64,000 nucleotides of DNA from Antedon mediterranea. Lineage: Eukaryota; Echinodermata; Crinoidea; Comatulida; Antedonidae. The position numbers and the translations under genes are program-made. Location of the stretch: positions 19,210,932 through 19,274,931 of the forward strand of contig NC_092679.1 in assembly GCF_964355755.1 (NCBI RefSeq), read 5' to 3'. Shown here one piece after another: positions 9,548 through 20,976 of this stretch. The stretch's first letter is position 1; every line of letters starts with the position of its first letter. The notes beneath the pieces were generated by a model. That model worked only from the letters and a program-made list of their open reading frames with translations, made no database searches and had not been told where the DNA came from.

Positions 9548-12500
9548 CTAAAAGAAAATAAGTGAAAACGATGTTATATAATAACACAATGATATACTTG
9601 ATGCTACAGTATTAGATTAGACTACATCACTACCCACTAGATGAAAATCCTAGGTCAAACCCGCAAAAACACACCCTAGACAACTACATTAGACCATACC
9701 CTAGACAACATTATACAACCCCTTAGACTAAACCATTAGACCACAACAATAAAGGACAATTTATTCTGAGCGGTAAAGTCCAATTTACACATACGAGCGG
9801 TAGCGGTAACGGAAAATCGCGTAGCTTGTCACACGTATAATCTGTATCTACCGGGAGCGGAAATCACCCGTCCGCTCCACGTTGTGTGTATGGTCATACG
9901 GAATATATTTATATTACTGTTACCACTCGTCTATGTAAAGTGGCATATTTTATACCACCCAATTAAATTACAGTCATTAAATTAGAGCCACTAAACCACA
10001 TCATTATACCACCCAATTAAACCACACTCTTAGACCACACTCTTAGACCACACTCTTAGACCACACTCTTAAACCACACTCTTAGACCACACTCTTAAAC
10101 CACACTCTTAGACCACACTCTTAAACCACACTCTTAGACCACACTCTTAAACCACACTCTTAGACCACACTCTTAAACCACACTCTTAGACCACACTCTT
10201 AAACCACACTCTTAGACCACACTCTTAAACCACACTCTTAAACCACACTCTTAGACCACACTCTTAAACCACACTCTTAAACCACACTCTTAAACCACAC
10301 TCTTAGACCACACTCTTAAACCACCCAATTAAACCACACTCTTAGACCACACTCTTAAACCACACTCTTAGACCACCTCTGGACAACAAAAACTAAAACA
10401 CTCTTAGACCACACTCTTATTAGACCACACCTTTTAGGTGCAATTCAGTACTACAACCACGGAGGTATACCTCCATGCTACAACTACCACTAACTACAGA
10501 ATGTGCTACTATAAATACATACCCTTTGTTTCAGTCCAATATTATTCCTGTTCCATGTGTTATATCCCTAAAGTATAGGAAACAAAGATTTCTGTGAATC
10601 AAGCGATCAGAAACTGAGCGAGAAACTTGTTAAAACGTGGCAGCAGAGACCACCTGAGATAGCGTTTGATAACATTGTAACAATCAAGAAAAGATAACAT
10701 TCTTATAAATTAATAACGTCTGTCTTACCCGTTTGTTTATGGTCATTTGTGGTGATTTCTTCGCAACCAGAGTTGAGCGTTTTAATCCATCAATATGAAA
10801 ATCACCCTACAATCACAAATAATGACCAAATTATTATACGCCTACCTCTCTTCTCCGTTGTATAATTTATTTTAATAATATTTTCTATCGCAAATTTTCT
10901 TTAAAATAAATAGGTGATATATATTGATAATAAATTTACATTGACACAATTTTAAAATGGCAGGGAAGTTGTTCTGTTAAGCTTGGTTTACACTATACGC
11001 AATGACGTAGACGTAACGCAAGCCAATGCCCTTCTAATAATTGTGTTTAGTGACTTGACCAATGACAAAGCGATTTTCAATTTTTCAATTCAATTCAATT
11101 CACATTTATTTACTCATCGTTTATAAATATAATTTCATAGCATAAATGATGGCAAAGATCCTGCATAGAGAAGTTTACACTTCTGTTTTCGCAGGACCCT
11201 TTTACATAAAAAACATAAAACAATAAACACAACATAATATATATAAAATAAAATATAGCATTTCCTATTTACATTTTAGAGTTGTTCATCATCATAAAGC
11301 GATAGTGTTTTTCTAACATGATTATTTATACATTTATTTTTCTTAAAAGAAGACGCAACACAATGACGTAGACGCAACGTAAAACGTGGTTCCCACTAAA
11401 ACGCAACGAAGCGACGTATCGACGCAAAATGATGTATTGCGTAATCACAAGTGGGAACCGACTACGCAATAGTGCTTCCAATATCGCAGGTTTGATTTCA
11501 CGCAGGCGGTGGTAAACACAATTATTAGAAGGACATTGGCTTACGTTGCGTAGATTGCGTTACGTTGCGTCACTAGTGGGAACCAGGCTTAAGCGAGTTG
11601 ACTAATGACAAAGCGACAGTCTGTTTAATCAAATCACGATAGCTTGGTTCCCACTAGAGACGCAACGCAATGACGTAGACGCAACGCAATTCGGACTATC
11701 CATTTCTTTGATTGGTCAACAAGTGGGAACCAAGCTGTCCCATTATGACGTTACGCAACCACGTAAGCGCGACGTCAGCCATTTACCCAATCACAAGCGA
11801 TGGATTGGTCAATTCGCTCTCGTCATTGCGTTAAGACTCTAGTGGGAACCAAGCATTATATTAGTGTGGAGGTGGGTTATTTTCGTGTTGAAATTAGGGT
11901 ACTATTTAATCAATAGATTAAACCTACCAAAAACCCTTCATCCATGTCGTTATCTTTCGGAACTTCTTGATATTTATTCACAAACTGAGCTGTGTTCGGC
12001 ATGTTAGGCAAACAACACTGAGATGCTATAAAAAAAATTAAGATATTAGAAATGTTAACAATTATAAATGCTTTTCATATCATATCAAAGTTAGTGTGAA
12101 CCAATAAACAAAGTGTGATGTGCTCAAATATCGTAGTGATATGCTTAAATATAGTAGTGATATGACACCATCGTGTCCATATATGGGCACATCACATTTT
12201 TGTCACATAAAGTTTGATAGTGTAGATAAATCTTTAGACACCACATTAAAGGTCGGCTTAGTGGGGTACCTTTTTCAGGTATTAGATTTTATTCTCAGAA
12301 ACAAATTTTGTTTCAACTGAATTTAATTGAACAAATGTATTCATTGATTGAATTTCCTCAAATACTGTTACCTATGTCCGTTCATAACAGATTCTTTTGT
12401 ACACCAGCATTTATGGATACAAGGTTAAGTAGCCTATGTTACTCACATTGTGTACAGTCCGAAAATTCATCATTTTCGTCCCAGGATTCGGCACAGGAAC

Positions 12501-13906
12501 ACTTAAGGTTAGGATATATAACAGATTTCACAAGAGAATACCCTGTAAAAAAAGTCATAATAAAATTCAACAACACTGTACTTAATTAACACATATCACA
12601 ATTTGGAGTTTTGTCTTGAACGCGTTTTGTCTTGAGTGCGTTTTGTCTTGAACGCAACGATTTGGTCGGATCGATTTATTCATGGGGGGGGGGGGGCGAG
12701 TGTAAAATTGTCAGCTTCTTATGGCCATTGTGGATGGGTTCGAGACTCCATATTTCTCAGTTTCTACACGATTTTCAGTGCTGTATCTCCACATAATTAC
12801 TATAATATTTGCCTAGTGTCAGAGGGATATTTGGTATTACAGCATCATTTTTATCATCACATATGGTGCCTGTATCAGGTTGGCTTAGCTTTTGTTATAT
12901 GATACTATATGAAACACCATGTGTTAGTATTATCAACTATTTTCTATGATACTGGAGAACACAGAGTGTCGAGAATACGGTGCAGTCTCTTTATTACAAG
13001 ATTTTTTAGACGTACCATTTCACCTAATTGTTACTATATGATGAAAAGAGACATTAAGCCTACAATAACAACAACCTACCTTTGGACAACTGTTGCCCTG
13101 GGCAGGGGTTGGGTGGAGTATCAAATCCGTGTATTCCTATTTCGGGAATGGCAACCTGTTTGTTGGCTAGTTTACCAAACTCTCCAATGTTTTGTTTTCC
13201 TTCGCCAGCACCTCCTATAAAAATGTAGGAAAAATACGATATAAATGTTAAAGGCAGTCCTACTTAAAACTCAGATCTGTCCACACTATCAAACTAGTCT
13301 GAAAAAAGTGTGATATGGCCAAATAATTGGTAGTGATATGGCCAAATATGGTAGTGATATACGTCATCGTCACATTTTTTTATATAAAGTTTGATAGTGT
13401 ACACCATGGAGAAATGTTTCCATGTGTAGACAGAGCTTAAGATTTAAACGAGGGACATAAAATTGGTTCACACTTGGACGCAACGCAACCTCGATATAAG
13501 CACAACGACCAACCACAAGCGACAGTTCAGACGATCGTTAAATTCTGGTAAAATTACCAGTGCGGCGCGCAAAAAACGGAAACAAAACTTAAGCACTAAA
13601 TGAGCAGCAGTTGTGTAGATTTTGACCGGTATTATAAGGCAAGTAGATTGCATATTATAGTATTAATTTGTGAAAACATTCTAGCGTACGGTCTATGAGT
13701 GGCCTACAATGTTTCAATAAAAGCGGATTCGTGATGCGGGAGAATTTTGTAAAATATCATAGCCTACCTGCGACATATGTATTTTCATCTCCTTTCAATT
13801 TGTTCTGTTCTGCAAGTTCTTCTCTCCGATTAAAATTAAAGTGATTAAAGCTCCACGGAAAGGATGTGACGTGGCAAACCAACGTTACAAATATAATTAG
13901 TCTCAT
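9455..13906 (-). CDS. SCG5: Neuroendocrine protein 7B2 / secretogranin V, complete (five coding exons)
   Basis: 7B2 is a secretory-pathway chaperone that binds pro-PC2 and, through its C-terminal peptide, inhibits PC2. Exons (minus strand) 13768-13906, 13080-13214, 11928-12025, 10729-10806 and 9455-9547 join in phases 1, 1, 0, 0 into 180 codons. Visible: signal peptide MRLIIFVTLVCHVTS; the family hallmark PPNPCP at residues 80-85; a Cys/Pro block CCLPNMPNTAQF matching the vertebrate GCLENTPDTAEF; a basic cleavage site INKRR at about 147-151; then INPY and NVVAKKSP, the PC2-inhibitory C-terminal peptide. Length is slightly below the vertebrate protein (about 210 with signal). Oddity: exon 4 carries an additional VAKKSP at 138-143. 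No single open frame reveals the gene, because all exons are short. Family identification is very strong. Confidence 0.95.
9781..9944. mobile_element. Foldback MITE, family 1, copy 1
   Basis: Inverted ends: 'atttacacatacgagcggta' on the left and 'taccactcgtctatgtaaag' on the right. Related copies are at 19301-19452 and 34262-34444. Lies in 7B2 intron 4. No coding capacity. Confidence 0.75.
10003..10437. repeat. 13-bp minisatellite in 7B2 intron 4
   Basis: Tandem 'ttagaccacactc' and 'ttaaaccacactc' units, often alternating so that a 26-bp higher period appears. About 30 units with a few 'ccacccaatt' interruptions. Degenerate 'ttagaccac' words extend upstream to about 9610. Confidence 0.85.
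10729..10806 (-). CDS. SCG5: 7B2 coding exon 4 (extra VAKKSP motif)
   Basis: A 78-nt phase-0 exon with acceptor TGATTGTAG and donor CGG|GTAAGA, 26 codons. Encodes LKRSTLVAKKSP and then INKR, which with the next exon forms the basic processing site INKRR. Phase fits exons 3 and 5 exactly, but skipping it would also keep frame, so it could be alternatively spliced. Confidence 0.8.
10980..11592. mobile_element. Foldback MITE, family 2, with a nested copy
   Basis: Left arm 10980-11049 and right arm 11517-11592 are inverted copies (shared 'acgtaacgcaagccaatg' and 'cttctaataattgtgttta' in opposite senses). The middle (11359-11480) holds another copy of the same family ('ggttcccact ... gtgggaacc'). 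Lies in 7B2 intron 3. Related to 11642-11854, 13461-13527, 25550-25675, 29814-29953 and 30032-30190. Confidence 0.75.
11642..11854. mobile_element. Foldback MITE, family 2 (tandem or nested pair)
   Basis: Begins 'gcttggttcccactagagac' and ends 'tctagtgggaaccaagc'. Internal 'gtgggaaccaagc' near 11722 suggests two elements side by side. ACGCAACGC-type subterminal words are shared with the other copies. Confidence 0.75.
11928..12025 (-). CDS. SCG5: 7B2 coding exon 3
   Basis: Acceptor TTTTTTATAG and donor GTAGGT. Encodes SQCCLPNMPNTAQF and an acidic stretch ending DEGFL, matching the segment after PPNPCP in vertebrate 7B2. Confidence 0.9.
12095..12235. mobile_element. Foldback MITE, family 3, copy 1
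   Basis: Shares 'aagtgtgatgtgc', 'tagtgatatg' and 'aagtttgatagtgtaga' with copies at 13275, 21616, 41261 and 47610. The left end is diverged. Lies in 7B2 intron 2. Confidence 0.65.
13080..13214 (-). CDS. SCG5: 7B2 coding exon 2 (PPNPCP)
   Basis: Acceptor TTTTTATAG and donor GTAGGT. Encodes IGEFGKLANKQ and DTPPNPCPG, the most conserved 7B2 motif, known to be needed for PC2 binding. Confidence 0.95.
13275..13404. mobile_element. Foldback MITE, family 3, copy 2
   Basis: Inverted ends 'tgtccacactatcaaact' and 'agtttgatagtgtaca', with internal 'tagtgatatg' words. Lies in 7B2 intron 1. Confidence 0.75.
13461..13527. mobile_element. Partial family 2 MITE
   Basis: 'attggttcacacttggacgc' followed by 'aacgcaacc' matches one end of the family 2 foldbacks; no partner arm is seen. 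Confidence 0.5.
13768..13906 (-). CDS. SCG5: 7B2 coding exon 1 (signal peptide)
   Basis: ATG at 13906-13904 lies 24 nt inside an exon whose acceptor TTACAG is at 13931-13936. It encodes a hydrophobic signal peptide followed by FPWSF. Donor GTAGGC, phase 1. Confidence 0.9.
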
Positions 13907-14624
13907 TTCGGAAATGTTGTCGAAAAAAATCTGTAAGAAAAGGGATACATTATATATGGAATAGAGTATACAAAAACATGGTACAACATATTTGGAAATG
14001 GGGAAATTCGTGGGTAAAGGACTGGAGTCTAAATGTTACTTTTAGTACAGTAGGCCTATTATCAAGGCAATCTACCAACACGAAACTGAGCCTAGGATCT
14101 CGTAACAGTCCTTTGATCTTATGTCTGGCTGCGACAAATACCAACAGTACTGTACTATGTATATATTATCTGTGGCGCGATGTATGCTATTGATAAGGAG
14201 CATGGAACTGATCGTGTCGCAGTCACAGCTAAATATATCTCCGGAACTCAGCATCCTGTTGTTAGATTTCCTTGGTTATTACTGTATTAGTAAAATAGTT
14301 CATCTGAATCTGTGTATAGCGTTAGTAGAATTTTACTAATAGGGCCTACTGTTGGTAGGCTATAGGCCTTTTTTTATTCATTTTATATAATCATTTATGG
14401 TGTTTAGATAAATCAAATTTAAACGTTAAAGTATAAATATTAAGCTGCGTTGGTATTTTCAAATATCATTTCTAGACGTGGGTGAGCAATTTAAGTCGTC
14501 ATTTTTTCTAATAAATAATTAATTTATCCATTATCTATGAAGCGTGAATTATTAATAGGATTTCCTTCAAGCCCACGTCGTACACACTGCATGCCGCGTA
14601 TGCACATAAATAGATGATGTTGTT

Positions 14625-14840
14625 TAATATTATGATGATGATAATGTCGTCAGATGATCATGATGATAATGCGAATCGATGATAATAGTGATGATGATAA
14701 TGTTGTTGATAATGATAAATATGATGATGATAAAGATGATGATGTGGTCAGATGATGATGATAATAAAGATGATGATGATGATGAAGATGATTATAATGA
14801 TAAAGATGATTTCTATAATAATGTATCAACGTTAAAACAT
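14625..14840. repeat. GAT-rich microsatellite, left arm of an inverted repeat
   Basis: Dense 'gatgat' and 'gataat' repeats. The part 14645-14690 ('aatgtcgtcagatgat' and 'gcgaatcgatgataat') recurs inverted at 15642-15700. The acidic and methionine-rich open frames here are repeat artefacts. Confidence 0.75.
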
Positions 14841-15081
14841 GAAATACAATGTAGATACTGTAGGCTTATTACTGAACGTTTCAAATAAACACTTCCACAC
14901 AATATAATAATACTGTCGAACGTTAACAGAAACACAATGATTAAAAAATACGAAATCTAATTATTATTATGATGATGATACGCTAACAATACACATAGCC
15001 TATGTCTGATACCTTTATCAAAAAGAACGATAAACGATAAAAATATAATTATGTATAAAACTATGATTCTTGGGTACATAC

Positions 15082-15135
15082 CTGTATTGTTATTGCTATA
15101 AAAGAATCTTCGTTCTACCGAATCAAGATGGCTGT
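15082..15135 (-). other. SCG5: Probable non-coding first exon of 7B2
   Basis: A donor CAG|GTATGT ends an exon at 15082 on the minus strand, 1151 bp upstream of the acceptor at 13931. The upper limit is only estimated from the promoter elements above it. Inference. Confidence 0.5.
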
Positions 15136-15159
15136 ACTAAGATGTATTCAATGAGAGGA

Positions 15160-15218
15160 GAAATGAATATACGTCAATTACTCATTTTCATATTAAGTAG
15201 TTGACGGCGATGACGTCA
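15160..15218 (-). promoter_or_regulatory. SCG5: 7B2 core promoter with perfect CRE
   Basis: A palindromic CREB site TGACGTCA lies at 15211-15218, and a TATATTC element (minus strand) near 15165-15171, both upstream of the inferred first exon and with usual spacing. CRE-driven transcription is common for neuroendocrine secretory genes; its use here is inferred. Confidence 0.55.
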
Positions 15219-16190
15219 TGACAATGCTAATGAGAAACCGTATAGTCTTCGTAGAGTGGTTGCCTAGCAACCGATGTAAATTATACGGATCGATAAATCT
15301 GCCTAGATTAAGTCTCTCCTAAAACAATTCATCCTTTTTATAAACATGTTCACGATATGTATTATAAAACAAATAACCAGAAATAGAAATATTATAAAAG
15401 TTTAAACGTATTGAATGGTATGAAATATAGTATTTAATAAAGTCACGTGAACCTCAGTCGTCCAATCAACGACTATGGAATAAGCTAGGTGTTTAGTAAG
15501 ATGATGCGTGACGGCATTATAGAATATATAATAATAATAATATAACTTGAGCCCACGCTATTAAATATAAACCTGCGCTCACATTGTATGTCAATTATTT
15601 ATATTTTTTACTAGAATGAAATGATATGATTAAAAAGATTATCATCGATTCGCATCATCATTATCATCTGACGACATATTATTATCATCATCATCTATAT
15701 AGAATCTCGGTACTGATTTTAAAAACCTGATGTAACCATGTTTACTAATTAAATTGAGTTAGATAATTATTGACAATTAAAACGAATTTAGGTTCAACGA
15801 TTTGCCCCAAATAGGGGTGTTTTTCGATCGTGGTATACACTGTCTAATGGATGTCCGTCTTGAAAAATACCCGAAGACAATAATATGAGGATGCTTCGCA
15901 TTTTCCTATCTCCTCCTACGATAATTGTTTTTAATGGCTGAAAACCGGTTGAACAGCTCAAGTACAGCATCATAATGTTGAAGACAGGCCGATTTTCTTT
16001 AAAAAAATACTATTTTGATAGATTTTATATACGTTTATATAAATGTATTGATTTGCGATGAATGGAACATTCCAATCTCTGTTACACAAGTGTCTTTTCC
16101 CTCAGGCGTCGTAAAGGCAAGTACTGTATACTCATAACAGAAATTCGATCCATTTTTTTTTTCCAATCTGTACTGCAGAGTATGGAACGC
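15219..16190. other. Intergenic, 7B2 upstream region
   Basis: No gene recognised. Contains the right arm (15642-15700) of the inverted repeat paired with 14630-14690, and AT-rich sequence. Confidence 0.5.
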
Positions 16191-16192
16191 CG

Positions 16193-16990
16193 TTTACGCA
16201 ACATTTCGATGATATGAATTTTATGACGCGATATGTGAATGAAATGCATCGATATGAATTAAAATGGTGCGATATATGAATGAAATGTTTTTAATTGAAT
16301 GCTTTGAATTGAATATTTTGAATGAAATGTTTTGAATGAAATGTTTTGAATGAAATGTTTTGAATGAAATGTTTTAAATGAAATGTTTTGAATGAAATGT
16401 TTTGAATGAAATGTTTGAATTGAATTGAAAAGTCAAACTATTGGTGGCGTATGTCATTCTCGCTCGCGATTATTTTCTCAACCTCTTAGGCCTAAGCCTG
16501 GGTACCCTCATCTCCTTTCTTCCACGCTGCCTTTACAGAGAATCCTAACAGACCTGGGTTCGGAAATATGTATTCCAATGTTTCAGGTCTGTTAGGGAGT
16601 CTCTGTAAAGGATTCATATAGATGACAGCATTGAAAGGAGATGAGGGTGGGTATACCCATGCTTAGGCCTATTAAGAGGTTGAAAAAAAATCGCGAGCGG
16701 GAATGACATACGCCGCCAATAGTTTTACTTTTCAATTCAATTCAAACATTTCATTCAAAACATTTAATTCAAAACATTTCATTCAAAACATTTCATTCAA
16801 AACATTTTATTCAAAACATTCAATTCAAAACATTTCATTCAAAACATTTCATTCAAAACATTCAATTCAAAGCATTCAATTCAAAACATTTCATTCATAT
16901 ATCACGCCATTCAATTCATATCGATGCATTTCATTCACATATCGCGTCATAAAATTCATATCATCGAAATGTTGGGTAAACGGCGTTCCA
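16193..16990. mobile_element. 798-bp foldback element with subterminal tandem repeats
   Basis: The ends are long inverted copies. Left begins 'tggaacgccgtttacgcaac' and right ends with its complement. Both arms continue inward through matching GATATGAATT and ATCGATATGAAT words, tandem 'tttgaatgaaatg' units, and a unique inner part ('gcctaagcctgggtaccctc', 'ggcgtatgtcatt'). Flanking TA dinucleotides at 16191-16192 and 16991-16992 suggest a TA target duplication. No transposase is encoded. Confidence 0.8.
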
Positions 16991-16992
16991 TA

Positions 16993-17900
16993 GCAGAGGT
17001 TGGATATAATTTTTTGTAAACGGATAATGAGCTAGCGTTTTCAGTCGCCGTTTATTATGTACAAATCTTTATTATTGCATTTAAACCACCACATCATCAC
17101 CCTTCCCTCACTGGCATGAGTAGCGTTGTAAAGCCAGTAGAGGATAAGCCTATATACGGTGCATCACATGCCCTAAACGCAGAACAACTTTGGTGGGTAG
17201 GGTAGGAACCAACTTAATTATGAATTGGCTCTAAGAAACAATTGAAAACAATTAGGCCTACTAATTAAGTTGAGTTAGACAATTTAATATTTATTGACGA
17301 TTAAATCGAATTTATGATTTTCCCCGAATAGAGGTGGTTTTCACAAATTGTTTAACATTATATATAAACATACGTCGTAGTGTATCGTTACATGTACTGT
17401 ACTATTTCAATCGACTACGACGGTGATAGTTTCAACAAAGTATTACATCGCAATGTTTTACTGTGTTTAGTGGTACATTATTTGTAAAACATGAAAACAA
17501 TTAATATTTCGTTACAAAATAAAGAATATATTTAAAATTGTTCCTCTTTGCACCCATCCTCTTCCCCATCCCTCAACCATAATGTTACATACAAAACACA
17601 AAATAAGTTTGTTTAAATCTGACTTTTAAAACAATTGGTCTCATTTTGTGACAAGTTTCTCTTTCGGAAGTAATTCCCAGGGTGCTAATTTTAGTTGAGT
17701 ACATAAATCACAGTGTCTATTTATTCGTTCCTGTAAACGACATGTATTATTGTCCTGCATTATTGTACATTTGAAATCGCCAGTTTTTTAACGCTGAAAT
17801 CATTATGTATTCGAAAACGAGCGAAGCGAGCGTACCATCTAGTAATAATAATAAACAACAATCATCATTTTTTGCATATTTGTATTGTAGGGGCCCTCAT
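16993..17900. other. Intergenic, no gene seen
   Basis: AT-rich, no credible coding frame. Ends with 'cgagcgaagcgagcg' near 17818, a word seen again near 19203. Confidence 0.5.
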
Positions 17901-17990
17901 GAGACAAGCTATTGGCCCGAGTTATTATCAAATAACTGAATAAATGAGACAAGCTATTGGCCCGAGTTATTGTCAAATAACTGAATAAAT
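17901..17990. repeat. 45-bp tandem duplication (two copies)
   Basis: 'gagacaagctattggcccga' starts at 17901 and again at 17946. The two 45-bp copies differ at one base (ttatta against ttattg). Confidence 0.9.
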
Positions 17991-19300
17991 GTGTATGAAT
18001 GAATATTGATTCATGAAAAACAGGATTCGTCGCGTGGTCACTTTGCGGGGTTTTTTTTCGTCGCGCGTCAATTAAAAAATCTCCGCTTACCTGTGTATCT
18101 TTGCCAAAATCGGCCACACCACGAGATAGGATAACGTAGATATGGAAAGGGAAATGTAGGCTAAAAATGGCAGTAAAACATTATATTTTTAGGCAATGTA
18201 TAACTATAAGTAGCAAAAAACAGGCACTTTCCATCAATCAATACAGTGTCCCTTTGGAAGACGAAAAAAAAAATCAGATATAGGCCATTAATCATAGCCA
18301 TTTCAGGTTTTTGATAGGCCATTAATCATAGCCATTTCAGTTTTTTGTTTATTTTAAAACATACCGCAGCGCGTGTGTACAGTAGTTAAATAATAGGAAT
18401 TATACTGCAAATTAATAAAGATCAAATTAAATATACGCCATAAAGAATCAGAATATATTGTGGGGAATAGTATTATAAAATCACATAGAGAGATTTGATG
18501 ATAAGACATTTTTCGCGTGAAATCCCGATAGCTGAGTTTTATTGAGTAAGCTTGCAGGAATAACTGTAGGCTATCTTCCTGTGTCCCGTTAGGACCGAGA
18601 TGTCTGCCCATGTAGCCGTACCATAATGTCTTCTTTCTTGGGCCCACCCTGTCACGGCAGTTAGTTTCAAAAGATGATTAAATTAAATAATGTATTAATA
18701 ATTATTAGGATGGTATTCATTTGAATAAACGCCTCTCTAAAAACATCACTTTGAATAATAACCCCCCACCCAACTATCTAATAAACGTCCATCCACATAT
18801 TTATAACAACACAATTATACGGTACTATTTGTAGTAGAATTCACCGCACTGTTATCTACTATTTACCAAGCATTTGTTATTCTTTTTTAGCACTTTTCAT
18901 ATCTATATTTATTATTAGAGGATTTCATTTGATTATAAATGTTACCATATTATTAAAACTACAAAATTTAACATATATCCCTCGAATAAGCACCTCCCTC
19001 AAATGACCTCCGCCTCCCCAAAGGGCCCTACCAAACAATAAAAACTGTACTTTAAAATGTCATTAATCATCTAAAACACTGTGAAACAAAGTAGTTTAGT
19101 TTTACAAATGTCAAGCATTTTCAATAATGGTAACCGACAGAAAACGTATAAGGAGAACATTATCATTCCGAGAACCATCGTCTACACTTCCTAGAGGGGG
19201 AGCGAGCGAAGCGAGCTCACCACCCTCTAGTAAGTAGCAATTGATGAAAACCGCCGCTGATATGAATAATGCTATAGAAATGTACGCTTTAGCTTAGACA
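17991..19300. other. Intergenic, with a small tandem duplication
   Basis: No gene seen. 'ataggccattaatcatagcc' occurs twice near 18281 and 18316. A second 'gagcgaagcgagc' word is at about 19201, again closely followed by 'ctctagtaa'. Confidence 0.5.
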
Positions 19301-19452
19301 ATTTACACAGACGAGCGGTAACGGTAAAACGGAAACAAAAATATAGAGTGTTATTTCTTATATTATGACCATTTACAACAACAAAAAGCGGAGCGGTTGA
19401 GTGGAATAGATAACAGATTATACGTGGGACATGCTATACGCTGTTTTCCGCC
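19301..19452. mobile_element. Foldback MITE, family 1, copy 2
   Basis: Left end 'atttacacagacgagcggta' is followed by 'acggtaaaacgg'. The right half ('tatacgtgggac ... ctgttttccg') matches 34262-34444 but the terminal end is lost. Confidence 0.7.
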
Positions 19453-20394
19453 TACGTCATAAATAAACAAAAAGGAAAATAGCGTCATATCTTGCGTACA
19501 CAAGTAACACAGTCTTTTTAACATTCGTAAAAACCGTATTGTCAAAGACGGCCGATAGATGTGGATTTTGTTTGTTTTTTTGCCTATCTCTACATTCGGG
19601 TAATGTAGATTTCAACGGGGTAGGCCTAATTATCGTTTTCCCTCTTTATCCAAGAGCGACTTAAAAAGGTTTTTATAGCACTGTACTGTACTGTTTATTT
19701 TTACTATTTTTATCATTACTCTTTAAGTTAGTTTGAAATTTCATTCCCAACTCCAGCGCCAATAAGGCGAAATATTTGGAATACATTATATTAAATTTGT
19801 CGCCTATTCTAATATCTTAATTCCATGTATGCATACAAGTACACCGATATGTTTTTCACTGAGGTCCTTGTAACTAAGCCTACGCAGTTTGACACATTGA
19901 GACAGGTGGTCACTTAGGTAGCATTTGATGACACCAGAAAACAGGTCGATTACTATTCCAAATAGTCATTTGGCACGTTTTACTGCCACTGATCGTAGGC
20001 CTATCGCCACATGATTTAAACGCTCATATCACTGGCTTTGCACAACGTCTGCGCCCACCGCCAAAAACGCGTCGATATCAGGCCCGTCGTCTGCACAACA
20101 AATATCAACAAATCACTGTCGCAGATCATTCAAATACGTCATTGACCAAATGAATTATTGAGTAAAATGTAGTTTAAAACATGTTTAATGCATTTACAAG
20201 GAAATGTATATTTCATTACTGAAAGAAATTTGGCCTATAGCAACATTATGTGGAATATTGCATACAGTAGAGAGTACAAAATAAAAGCAACTGTTTACAC
20301 GTTATTTCTGATTTACGAGTTTTAGTAGAGCAAAAATGTATTAGGCCTATTTTCTAAGTTCTTACGTAATATTCATTCGCCGTTACGGTACCTA
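19453..20394. other. Intergenic, no gene seen
   Basis: AT-rich with several 'aggcctat' words; no supported feature. Confidence 0.4.
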
Positions 20395-20640
20395 AAGAGC
20401 CAACATCGGCAATGGTTCAAGGCCGCCCGCTCCTAGTTCTGGTGGTGGAACAATCTTCTCGGATAAGGACTATATGAACGGTAGGTCCAGTGTACAGTCC
20501 TGTGTGCACTTAAAAAGAACCCAGTTCGACATCATTCGAGAAGAGTGGAGTTACCCAGGTGAACTGGTTCAAAAAATAGCCCCTGTATCAAAGGGCATCA
20601 CCACCGATCTGATAGGACAGTGATTAATTTACTATTGGTA
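20395..20640 (-). repeat. Dispersed SINE-like repeat, copy 2
   Basis: The reverse complement matches 3560-3749 over 'cactggacctac', 'gtccttatccgagaaga' and 'ccaccagaac', and continues further on both sides. Confidence 0.75.
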
Positions 20641-20976
20641 ATCCTTGGCAACATTGCGTAAAGACATAAAATAAATTTTAAGAAATAAATAGTCAATTTG
20701 TCTCGGATATAATCGTTATTAAAATAAGATCCATAATAGGCCCAACATTAAAATATATTGCAACGACGGTCGCCTATTTGCAATTAAGACTATGTCTATT
20801 TGATAATTAATTAATATTTTAATGGCTAATCGAAAATACTGCGAATAAGCACGGTGTGCCGAAGTTAAAAGACGGTGCCAAAAATATTATCGCCAGAATA
20901 TGATCAAACGAGCGCCACGACGTAATACAAATTTCTAAAGTTGTCTGTCTAGCGCCCTCAGTCAGTATACAACCAA

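Noticed and set aside
14679-14888. Met/Asp-rich frame
   Set aside because: Direct translation of the GAT microsatellite.
16703-16993. Ser/Phe/Lys-rich frame with repeated HSIQNISFKT-type units
   Set aside because: It is the tandem repeat in the right arm of the foldback element.
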